Source of the DNA: Flavobacteriales bacterium
GTDB lineage: Bacteria > Bacteroidota > Bacteroidia > Flavobacteriales > Flavobacteriaceae
Reading direction: 5' to 3'
DNA length: 36,522 bases
NCBI GenBank assembly: GCA_027023475.1
Contig: JALVVJ010000102.1
Coordinates: 1-36,522 of the forward strand
Positions 23,533-30,675 of this stretch are shown piece after piece. Within the stretch, counting starts at the first letter, position 1; every line of letters begins with the position of its first letter. The notes under the pieces are model-generated. The model ran no database searches, had not been told where the DNA came from, and saw only the letters and a program-made list of their open reading frames with translations. The translations under genes and the position numbers were made by a program.

Positions 23533-25955
23533 CAGTCCAATGGCGGATATTTGGACGGTTTGGCCTCGGACATGATGCCGTAAATCTTTTCCCAAATGTC
23601 TTCGGCCGACGGTTTCGAGAAATAATCCCCGTCCGAAGCGTAAGCCGGACGGTGTTCTTTGGCCGTGAGTGTTTGCGGTTCGCTGTCCAGGTAATAATAG
23701 CCACCCTGCTCGTTCAGGATTTTATCCAAAATATAAGCCGCGGCTCCGCCGGGCACATCTTCATCGATCACCAGCAGACGTCCGGTTTTTTGCAAGCTCT
23801 TCACAATGTCGTGTTCCAAATCGAAGGGTGCCAAGGATTGCACATCGATCACTTCGGCATCGATACCCAAGGTGTCGAACATTTCGCGGGCCACTTGTTC
23901 CACTATGCGCAGGGTGGAACCGTAGGAAACCAGCGTGATGTCCTTGCCTTCACGCAAGGTTTCCACCTTGCCCACAGGCACGCGGTATTCGCCCAGGTTG
24001 GACGGCATGCGTTCTTTGAGCCGGTAGCCGTTGAGCGGCTCGATGATAAAGGCCGGTTCGTCCGATTCCAGCACGGTGTTATACATACCGGCGGCTTGCA
24101 CAAAGTTGCGCGGCACCAGGAAGTTGATGCCACGAAGCAAATGCAGGTAGCCGCCCATTTCGGAGCCGGCATGCCAAATACCTTCGAGCCGGTGGCCGCG
24201 GGTGCGCACAATCACCGGTGCTTTTTGGCGGCCAAAACTGCGGTAATGCAAAGTGGCCAAATCGTCGCTCATGGTTTGCAGGGCAAAAAGCACGTAGTCC
24301 AAATACTGAATCTCGGCTATGGGACGCAGCCCGCGCATGGCCAAACCGATGCCTTGGCCGATGATGGTGGTTTCGCGAATGCCCGTATCGGCCACGCGCA
24401 GTTCGCCGTATTTTTTTTGGAGGCCTTCCATGCCTTGATTTACGTCGCCTATTTTTCCGGTATCTTCACCGAAGGCCAAAAGTTGAGGATATTTGGCAAA
24501 GAGTTTGTCGAAATTATCGCGCAAAATAATGCGGCCGTCCACCAAGGGAGCGTCTTTGTCAAACGCGGGCGGAATGGGTTTAATGTTACGTGCGGCCCTT
24601 GGCGTTTCCGACCACAAGTATTTGTCGTAGCGGACGCTTTGTTGTTTCATCCAATCGTTGAGCCATTGGCGGAGCTTCCGGGCCGGTTCGTGGCCTTCAC
24701 CGGCCATCAACACCAGGGCGCGGCGGGCCGCCCGGCCGATGTCGCGGCGAATGGGTTCTTTGGTTTTGGCCAATTCCAAGGCCAATTGTTCCACTTGGGC
24801 TTTGCGGGCCGTATGTTGAAGTGCTTGGCCAAGGATTTGGACCACCTCTTTTTTTTCGGCTTTCATGGGCGCGGTAAAATCGGCCCAGGCCTTTTTGGCC
24901 GCTTCTTTGGTGCGTTTTTTAGCTTCGGCTTCCACCCGGTCCAGCGTTTGGGCATCGGCCAGTTTGTTGTCCAAAATCCATTGGCGCATTTTGACCAGCC
25001 CGTCGTGTTCTTTTTCCCATTGCAGGCGTTCGGGCGACTTGTAGCGTTCGTGCGAGCCCGAAGTGGAGTGCCCTTGCGGTTGAATGAGTTCGGTAACGTG
25101 GATAATTACGGGAACGTGTTCTTCGCGGGCGATTTTTTCGGCCTTTTCGTAGGTTTCGATCAGGGACGGATAGTCCCAGCCGCGCACGCGGAAAATTTCG
25201 AATCCGTTGCCTTTTTCGTCCCGTTGAAAACCTTTTAGGATTTCGGAAATGCTCTGCTTGGTGGTTTGGTCTTTGGCGTGCACCGAAATGCCGTATTCAT
25301 CGTCCCAAATACTGATGACCATAGGCACTTGAAGCACACCGGCCGCATTCACCGTTTCCCAAAAAAGCCCTTCGGCCGTGCTGGCGTTGCCTATGGTGCC
25401 CCAGGCAATTTCGTTTCCGTTGCGCGAAAACTTGGCGGCATATTCCTTTAATTCGGGCAGGTTGCGATAGATTTTCGATGCCTGTGCCAGGCCCAACAAG
25501 CGTGGCATTTGTCCGCCGGTGGGCGAAATATCGGCGCTGCTGTTTTTGCGGTTGACCAAATCAAGCCATTCGCCGTTTTCATCCAGCAAATGGGTGGCAA
25601 AGTGGGCGTTCATCTGCCGGCCTGCCGAATGCGGCTCGTGTTCCAAATCGGGGTGGCCGTAAACCTGGGCAAAAAATTGTTCGGGGGTCAAATGGCCGAT
25701 GGCCATCATAAAGGTTTGGTCACGGTAGTAGCCCGAACGGAAATCTCCGGGACGAAAGACTTTGGCCCAAGCGATTTGCGGCAACTCCTTGCCGCCGCCG
25801 AAAATACCGAATTTTCCACGGCCCGACAGCACTTCTTTGCGGCCGGCCAAACTGAGTTCGCGGCTCAAAACGGCCAAGCCGTAATCGTCGATTACTTGCT
25901 GGCGAAACTGGTCGAAGCTCAGCGCATCGACCGGAAGTTGTTCGTCCTGTTTCAT
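23532..25955 (-). CDS. Fused alpha/beta E1 component of a 2-oxoacid dehydrogenase complex
   Basis: This 807-residue thiamine-diphosphate enzyme would decarboxylate a 2-oxoacid and hand the acyl group to a lipoyl E2, as branched-chain 2-oxoacid dehydrogenase E1 does. The alpha module (about 60-430) contains ARPLLGLAQ-like sequence and the cofactor region IGNASTAEG ... SIWDDEYGIS (189-223). Here the usual GDG and NN positions read GNA and DD. The beta module (about 470-800) has FGEDTGKIGDVNQG (about 492), DTGIRETTIIGQGIG and QSLAPFD. The frame is open to 26285, but that part is box-element sequence; ATG at 25955 is chosen, with a TAnnTTTG box 17 bases upstream. Single-chain E1 proteins of this kind are common in Bacteroidota. 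The exact substrate, possibly 2-oxoisovalerate, is inferred. No E2 or E3 gene is in view. Confidence 0.88.
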   Translation of the reverse strand: MKQDEQLPVDALSFDQFRQQVIDDYGLAVLSRELSLAGRKEVLSGRGKFGIFGGGKELPQIAWAKVFRPGDFRSGYYRDQTFMMAIGHLTPEQFFAQVYGHPDLEHEPHSAGRQMNAHFATHLLDENGEWLDLVNRKNSSADISPTGGQMPRLLGLAQASKIYRNLPELKEYAAKFSRNGNEIAWGTIGNASTAEGLFWETVNAAGVLQVPMVISIWDDEYGISVHAKDQTTKQSISEILKGFQRDEKGNGFEIFRVRGWDYPSLIETYEKAEKIAREEHVPVIIHVTELIQPQGHSTSGSHERYKSPERLQWEKEHDGLVKMRQWILDNKLADAQTLDRVEAEAKKRTKEAAKKAWADFTAPMKAEKKEVVQILGQALQHTARKAQVEQLALELAKTKEPIRRDIGRAARRALVLMAGEGHEPARKLRQWLNDWMKQQSVRYDKYLWSETPRAARNIKPIPPAFDKDAPLVDGRIILRDNFDKLFAKYPQLLAFGEDTGKIGDVNQGMEGLQKKYGELRVADTGIRETTIIGQGIGLAMRGLRPIAEIQYLDYVLFALQTMSDDLATLHYRSFGRQKAPVIVRTRGHRLEGIWHAGSEMGGYLHLLRGINFLVPRNFVQAAGMYNTVLESDEPAFIIEPLNGYRLKERMPSNLGEYRVPVGKVETLREGKDITLVSYGSTLRIVEQVAREMFDTLGIDAEVIDVQSLAPFDLEHDIVKSLQKTGRLLVIDEDVPGGAAAYILDKILNEQGGYYYLDSEPQTLTAKEHRPAYASDGDYFSKPSAEDIWEKIYGIMSEAKPSKYPPLD

Positions 25956-25972
25956 TTCCGTAGGGCTTTTAG

Positions 25973-25980
25973 CAAATTTA
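25973..25980 (-). promoter_or_regulatory. Bacteroidota -7 box (TAAATTTG) for the E1 gene
   Basis: On the minus strand TAAATTTG matches TAnnTTTG and lies 17 bases upstream of the ATG at 25955. This supports that start over the longer open frame. Confidence 0.5.
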
Positions 25981-26045
25981 CAAAAAAGCCGGTAAAGCGG
26001 GGGTGATGTTTGGGGCTTGGCAATGCAGGGAGTGGGTAAAAAACC

Positions 26046-26240
26046 GCGCCAGGGATGGGAGCGGTTATGCGGCGGCGAGCAACGCCTGCGATGCGTCCGC
26101 GCCGCAGGCCTGCCGCGGCGGCGGGGCGACCAGTGGGGAGCCACGTCCGCCGCGCATCCAGGCCAAGAGCGGGGCGCCGCCGCATTTGAGCGGACAGCCC
26201 GGCGGCGCCGCATAAGCGGCGGCGGGCGCCCTAAAAAATA
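26046..26240 (+). repeat. Dispersed box element, copy 6 (type 1, compact and intact)
   Basis: Box A GCGCCAGGGATGGGAGCGG is at 26046-26064, box B GAGCGGACAGCCCGG at 26188-26202 and box C GGGCGCCCTAAAAAATA at 26224-26240. GGGATG (26052-26057) can pair with CAGCCC (26195-26200) around one A-G mismatch. Inside this, ATGCGGCGGCG (26067-26077) pairs perfectly with CGCCGCCGCAT (26175-26185). It lies between the divergent E1 and pncA genes. Confidence 0.78.
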
Positions 26241-26296
26241 TTTTGTCAGTCCGGGACAATGTGAGTTTTTGTAACTTGCATCCAAAGATGCGTGCT

Positions 26297-26857
26297 ATGA
26301 AAAATTCCGCCCTTTTTATCGTGGATGTGCAAAACGACTTCCTGCCCGGCGGGGCCCTGGCCGTGCCACAAGGCGACGAAGTGATTGCGCCCGTCAACGA
26401 ACTGCAAAAACAATTCGAATGGATTTTTGCATCCAAAGACTGGCATCCGGCCGACACGAAACATTTTGAAAAATGGCCCGTGCACTGTGTGCGCGGCAGC
26501 CAAGGTGCCCGTTTTCCGGAAGCGCTGCATATTTCACGCATCGAAAAAGTGTTCCTGAAAGGCACCGGGGCTTCCGACGACGGTTATTCGGCCTTTGAAG
26601 CCACCAATGCCGATTTGGAATTCTGCCTGCGTTCGCGGGGCATACGCCAACTCTTTGTTTGCGGTCTGGCCACCGACTATTGTGTCAAAGCCACCGCTCT
26701 GGATGCCGCCCGTTTGGGCTTTGATGTGTTTGTGGTGCGCGATGCCGTGCGCGCCGTGAACTTGCAGCCGGACGATGAACAAAAGGCCTTGGCCGAAATG
26801 GAAGCCGCCGGCATACACATCATCCAATCCGACCAAATTACCAAATTTCGCCTATGA
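26297..26857 (+). CDS. pncA: Nicotinamidase PncA
   Basis: This 186-residue isochorismatase-fold hydrolase converts nicotinamide to nicotinate and ammonia for NAD salvage. The catalytic triad is clear: Asp 10 in VDVQNDF, Lys 88 in FLKGT and Cys 129 in ATDYCV. The metal site is in SKDWHPADTKHF (about 52-63). The cis-peptide motif GLATD is present just before the Cys. ATG at 26288 (three codons upstream) is an equally possible start. A near-match TAACTTGC at 26272-26279 lies upstream. The stop overlaps the yicC start by four bases (ATGA), so the two are co-translated. The length is slightly short for the family. Confidence 0.93.
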   Translation: MKNSALFIVDVQNDFLPGGALAVPQGDEVIAPVNELQKQFEWIFASKDWHPADTKHFEKWPVHCVRGSQGARFPEALHISRIEKVFLKGTGASDDGYSAFEATNADLEFCLRSRGIRQLFVCGLATDYCVKATALDAARLGFDVFVVRDAVRAVNLQPDDEQKALAEMEAAGIHIIQSDQITKFRL

Positions 26858-27714
26858 TGCGCTCGATGACCGGCTACGGACAAGCCGAAACCGAAATACA
26901 AGGCCGGATTTACCGCGTGGAGATCCGTAGTGTTAATGCCAAGTATAACGACATCAATTTGCGGCTTCCACAAAGTTTCCGTTCCAAGGAAATGGACATC
27001 CGCAAGCGTTTGCAAACCCGGCTTCGCCGCGGGAAAATCCAATTGACACTTAATGAGGAAATTTCGCCTGACCTGGCACGCTTACAACTGAACGAAGGCG
27101 TGTTGGAAACCTACCGGAAAAAATTGCAAAACCTTTATCCCGGCGCCGACATCAACCACCTTTTGCCGGCTTTGCTACGACTCCCCGACGTGTGGCAAAC
27201 GCCCGAAGAAGATATCGAATCGCTATGGGCCGGTGTGGAAGCGGCCATTGGACGTGCCATTTTGGCCTTGGATGATTACCGGATGAAAGAAGGAGCATCC
27301 ATTTTTGCCGATTTGGAAAAACATTTGGAAGTGATACGCGGATGCTTGGAGCAAATCGAAAAATTGGATCCGGAAAGGATGGAAAAAATCCGTAAGCGGC
27401 TCCACAAACTCACCGCCGACATCAAAGACCAAGCCGACCCGGCACGCCTGGAATTGGAAATGCTGCTCTTTGCCGACAAATTGGACATCAACGAAGAAAA
27501 ACAACGGCTGCGTCATCATTTGGATTATTTTGTTCAAACAATGCGAAGCGACCATTCCGAAAAAGGAAAAAAACTGAATTTTATCGCCCAGGAAATGGGG
27601 CGCGAAATCAACACCATTGGTTCCAAAGCCAACGATGCCGGCATCCAAAAATGCGTGGTGGAAATGAAAGAAGCCCTGGAAAAAATCAAGGAACAAACGG
27701 CCAATATCCTGTAA
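26854..27714 (+). CDS. yicC: YicC/YloC-family endoribonuclease
   Basis: This 286-residue cytoplasmic protein of the YicC family is known from E. coli as an RNase acting on small RNA. Family hallmarks are the N-terminal SMTGYG, EIRSVNAKYNDINLRLP (about 23-39) and the C-terminal block (about 200-286) with EMLLFADKLDINEE, FIAQEMGREINTIGSKAND and IKEQTANIL. Length is typical. The start codon overlaps the pncA stop. In many Bacteroidota the next gene is gmk; here it is a FAD oxidoreductase four bases later, so the neighbourhood differs from the common arrangement. Confidence 0.93.
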   Translation: MMRSMTGYGQAETEIQGRIYRVEIRSVNAKYNDINLRLPQSFRSKEMDIRKRLQTRLRRGKIQLTLNEEISPDLARLQLNEGVLETYRKKLQNLYPGADINHLLPALLRLPDVWQTPEEDIESLWAGVEAAIGRAILALDDYRMKEGASIFADLEKHLEVIRGCLEQIEKLDPERMEKIRKRLHKLTADIKDQADPARLELEMLLFADKLDINEEKQRLRHHLDYFVQTMRSDHSEKGKKLNFIAQEMGREINTIGSKANDAGIQKCVVEMKEALEKIKEQTANIL

Positions 27715-27718
27715 GCGA

Positions 27719-28759
27719 ATGTATGATTTTATTGTAGTGGGCTTGGGTTTGGCCGGATGGGCTTTTACACGTGTGTTGGACGAAAACCGCAAGCGTTTTG
27801 TGGTGTTTGACCCGTGCCGCGACAATGCTTCGACTGCTTCGGCGGGTGTGTATAATCCGGTGATATTGAAACGTTTTACGATGGCCTGGAAAGCGGCGGA
27901 ATTTTTGCCCTACGGCTTGCTGCAATATCGCCGCTATGAGATGGAAACCGGCCGCAGGTTTGTTTATCCTTTGCCCATTTACCGTAAACTTGCTTCGGCA
28001 GGGGAACAAAACGACTGGCAAGCGGCGGCCGGCCGTCCGGGATTTGAGCAATATATGGACGGTATTCGTTTTGAAAATTTTCCGGGCATTGAAGCGCCTT
28101 TCGGATTCGGCATCACCAAAAACACGGGCTTGGTGGATGTGCAGGCCCTGTTGCAAACCCGGTGCCGGCAGTTGGAAAAACGCGGATTGCTTATGCCCGA
28201 AAAATTCGATTATCGAAAATTGCAAATCGGGGGAAGCAAAATCCGCTATGGTGAAATAGAAGCCCGCCGGATTGTTTTTGCCGAAGGATTCGGGATGAAA
28301 CGGAATCCGTTTTTCGGGCATTTGCCGCTTATGGGCACCAAGGGCGAGACCTTGCGCATCCGTTTGCCGTATAGCGGTTGGCCCGTTATCAAATCCAATG
28401 TTTTTTTGGCCCCCATACCGGAATCGGATGAATACCTGACCGGCGCCACCTACGAATGGGAGGACAAAACCACCACGCCCACCGACGAAGCCCGTAAAAT
28501 CCTGAACGGCAAACTGGAAAAACTCTATTCGGGCCCTTATACGATTACCGGACAAACCGCCGGCATCCGGCCTACGGTCAAGGACAGGCGGCCATTGTTG
28601 GGCGTTCATCCCGAATATCCGGGCTTGGCGGTTTTTAACGGATTGGGAACGCGTGGATTGATTTTGGCGCCGCGCTTGGCGAAAATACTGTTCGAACACC
28701 TGGAATTCGGGATGGATTTATTGCCCGAAACCGACATCAAACGTTGGGAAAAATCTTGA
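27719..28759 (+). CDS. FAD-dependent oxidoreductase (DAO-like)
   Basis: This 346-residue protein starts with a dinucleotide-binding fold, FIVVGLGLAGWAFTRVL, and an acidic strand end, FVVFDP (about 27-32), as in FAD-binding amine and amino-acid oxidases. ASAGVYNPV (about 41-49) follows. C-terminal GQTAGIRPTVKDRRPLLG (about 279-296) and NGLGTRGLILAPRLAK (about 306-321) fit the second FAD-contacting part of the DAO family (compare ThiO and the C-terminal half of MnmC). The substrate is unknown. It follows yicC by four bases and is likely the third gene of the pncA operon. No membrane segment or signal is seen. Confidence 0.82.
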   Translation: MYDFIVVGLGLAGWAFTRVLDENRKRFVVFDPCRDNASTASAGVYNPVILKRFTMAWKAAEFLPYGLLQYRRYEMETGRRFVYPLPIYRKLASAGEQNDWQAAAGRPGFEQYMDGIRFENFPGIEAPFGFGITKNTGLVDVQALLQTRCRQLEKRGLLMPEKFDYRKLQIGGSKIRYGEIEARRIVFAEGFGMKRNPFFGHLPLMGTKGETLRIRLPYSGWPVIKSNVFLAPIPESDEYLTGATYEWEDKTTTPTDEARKILNGKLEKLYSGPYTITGQTAGIRPTVKDRRPLLGVHPEYPGLAVFNGLGTRGLILAPRLAKILFEHLEFGMDLLPETDIKRWEKS

Positions 28760-28793
28760 AGAAATATCGGACCAATTAAAGACGGAAAATATT

Positions 28794-28801
28794 TACCTTT
28801 G
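28794..28801 (+). promoter_or_regulatory. Bacteroidota -7 box (TACCTTTG) for the PhoD-like gene
   Basis: TACCTTTG matches TAnnTTTG and ends 21 bases before the ATG at 28823. No -33 TTG at the usual distance is seen. It overlaps an in-frame TTG (28799) and so argues against that start. Confidence 0.45.
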
Positions 28802-28822
28802 AAAGGAAAAAATACAAGCGAG

Positions 28823-30202
28823 ATGAAAAAATTTCTTTTATTGTTTTTATTGACGGGCTTGATGTGGAAAACCCCTGCCCAATCGCTCATCAATGCCGGT
28901 CCGATGATCGGCCATACGGATATGACCGAAGTAAATTTGTGGATACAAACCACCCGCCCGGCCAATGTAAAATTCACCTATTGGCTGCACGGCGCCGATT
29001 TGGTACGGGCCCATAGCACCGAAACCTGTCGGACCACCAAAGAAAATGCTTATGTGTGCAAAATAAAAATCAAGGATTTGAAACCGGGCACGGCCTACGA
29101 TTATGCCGTGGTCATCAACGGGAAGCGCCAAAAATTTCCTTACAAACTTACGTTCAAAACCCAGGAATTGTGGCGTTGGCACAAAGCGCCTTCCGATTTT
29201 AGTTTTGTGTTTGGTTCGGGGGCTTATACCAACGACCCTATGTGGGACCGCCCGGGTAGTCCCTACGGCGGACATTACCGCATCTACGAAAGCATAGCTG
29301 ACCAAAAGCCCGATTTTATGATTTGGGGCGGAGATAATATTTATTTGCGTCAGGGTGAGTGGAATTCGCGCGACCGCATCATTTATCGCTACACGCACGA
29401 CCGTCATACACCGGAATTGCAACGCTTGCTGGGCACGGTGGCCCATTATGCCATTTTGGACGATCACGATTTCGGGCCCAATGATTCCGACGGCAGTTTT
29501 TGGAACAAAAACACGGCCATCGATGTGTTCCGGCTTTTTTGGGCCAATCCTTCGGTGGGTGTGGGCAACCTGAAAGGCGCCATTTGCACGTTCAGCTGGA
29601 ACGATGCCGATTTTTTCCTGTTGGACAACCGCTACTACCGCGATGCCAACGACCTGAAAACCAAACGTCCCAAAACAATGTTGGGTAAAGAACAATTGGA
29701 ATGGCTGAAAAACGCATTGGCCAAAAGTCGCGCCCGTTTTAAATTCATTGTAATGGGGGGACAGTTCCTGAACACCGCCCGGCGGTTTGAAACATACAGC
29801 AACCACGGTTTTGCCGCCGAACGCCAGGAAATTATCGATTTTATCCTGGACCAGGATGTGCGCAACATGATTTTCCTCACCGGCGACCGCCACGAAAGCG
29901 AAATCAGCGTGTATAATCCCGGCAACGGTCAACCGGCCATTTTCGATTTGACTTCCTCACCTTTTACCAGCGGGCCCAACACCCACGCGGCCAAGGAAGT
30001 GAATATGCTTCGCATACCCGGTTCGGTGATTATGCGACGTAATTTTGCCCGGGTGGACGTCAAAGGGCAAGGCAAAGACCGCCACGTGGAAGTGAGCTAT
30101 TACGATACGGACGGGAAATTGATATATTCCTACCGCTTGGATTTCAATAATCCTGTGCCGCAGGTGAAACGGAAAACGGAAGCGTTGTTACCAAATCATT
30201 GA
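28823..30202 (+). CDS. PhoD-like alkaline phosphatase family protein
   Basis: This 459-residue exported phosphoesterase has a signal peptide (about 1-20, ending TPAQS). An N-terminal beta-rich domain of the PhoD type (about 25-120) contains MTEVNLWIQTTRPANV. The metallophosphatase core follows: GSGAYTND (about 132), WGGDNIYLR (about 171), ILDDHDFGPNDSDG (about 211) and LTGDRHESE (about 350). Asp, Asn and His residues in these motifs are those that bind metals in PhoD enzymes. It would act in the periplasm on phosphate mono- or diesters; the natural substrate is unknown. A TAnnTTTG box precedes it, and a strong terminator follows the stop by 28 bases. Confidence 0.88.
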   Translation: MKKFLLLFLLTGLMWKTPAQSLINAGPMIGHTDMTEVNLWIQTTRPANVKFTYWLHGADLVRAHSTETCRTTKENAYVCKIKIKDLKPGTAYDYAVVINGKRQKFPYKLTFKTQELWRWHKAPSDFSFVFGSGAYTNDPMWDRPGSPYGGHYRIYESIADQKPDFMIWGGDNIYLRQGEWNSRDRIIYRYTHDRHTPELQRLLGTVAHYAILDDHDFGPNDSDGSFWNKNTAIDVFRLFWANPSVGVGNLKGAICTFSWNDADFFLLDNRYYRDANDLKTKRPKTMLGKEQLEWLKNALAKSRARFKFIVMGGQFLNTARRFETYSNHGFAAERQEIIDFILDQDVRNMIFLTGDRHESEISVYNPGNGQPAIFDLTSSPFTSGPNTHAAKEVNMLRIPGSVIMRRNFARVDVKGQGKDRHVEVSYYDTDGKLIYSYRLDFNNPVPQVKRKTEALLPNH

Positions 30203-30230
30203 CGGGATTTGCATGGAAAACAAAACCTTC

Positions 30231-30260
30231 GCCGCATCTTGAACCGATGCGGCTTTTTTA
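30231..30260 (+). terminator. Rho-independent terminator after the PhoD-like gene
   Basis: GCCGCATC (30231-30238) pairs perfectly with GATGCGGC (30246-30253) around TTGAACC, followed by TTTTTT. It separates this gene from the convergent small membrane-protein gene. Confidence 0.9.
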
Positions 30261-30270
30261 TGATTCCCTT

Positions 30271-30489
30271 TTACAAATAATGATAAATATAAACCAAATT
30301 CAACAGCAGGATAATCCCGTTGGTCAGGGTTACGGGGAAGGCCTTTTTGAGCAAGCCGTAGATGATAAAGCTAATGGCGCCCAACGAATTGAGCAAGCGA
30401 AAAGTCAAGCCGTCGAAGGCGAAGGAAAGCACCAATACCGCACTGGCCATATAGCCCACCATTTCGATTTGTTTGTCGGATAATTGCAT
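30271..30489 (-). CDS. Small three-helix membrane protein
   Basis: This 72-residue protein has three hydrophobic helices: GYMASAVLVLSFAF, LGAISFIIYGLL and GIILLLNLVYIYHYL. The LLNSLGAISFIIYG part resembles the PQ-loop/SWEET or YgjV-like small membrane proteins of Bacteroidota. This placement is tentative. It is the last gene of a run maeB - 59-residue protein - this gene, with six bases separating it from the previous stop. The function is unknown; a role in transport of a small molecule would be guesswork. Confidence 0.7.
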   Translation of the reverse strand: MQLSDKQIEMVGYMASAVLVLSFAFDGLTFRLLNSLGAISFIIYGLLKKAFPVTLTNGIILLLNLVYIYHYL

Positions 30490-30495
30490 ATTGAT

Positions 30496-30675
30496 TTATT
30501 TTCGTTTCCGGCCCACAAAGATATGATAGAAATACAAAAACAGCACGGCCAGGGCGGGGGTGAGCAAATTAATGCGGTCGGCGATGCGCTCCGAGCCGAT
30601 GACAAGAAAAATAAAATAGACCGTTCCCAGGATAGGAAAATACCAGGCCACAAAAAAACGAAGGAAGTTTTTCAT
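30496..30675 (-). CDS. 59-residue membrane protein overlapping maeB
   Basis: This short gene begins at the ATG of an ATGA overlap with the maeB stop and ends at TAA (30498-30496). The product starts MKNFLRFFVAWYFPILG and continues with two hydrophobic helices (about 5-26 and 37-54), joined by a polar loop, GSERIADRIN. It ends in a basic tail, VGRKRK. This topology and the tight operon spacing on both sides support a real gene. No family is recognised. It may act with the adjacent 72-residue membrane protein, since the two genes lie six bases apart. Confidence 0.72.
   Translation of the reverse strand: MKNFLRFFVAWYFPILGTVYFIFLVIGSERIADRINLLTPALAVLFLYFYHIFVGRKRK

Noticed and set aside
21691-25238. 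Plus-strand frames of 572 and 528 codons opposite ffh and E1
   Set aside because: His/Phe/Gln-rich shadows; Ffh and E1 motifs on the minus strand are complete.
25956-26285. N-terminal extension of the E1 protein
   Set aside because: This part is the reverse strand of box element copy 6; a TAnnTTTG box sits just before the ATG at 25955.
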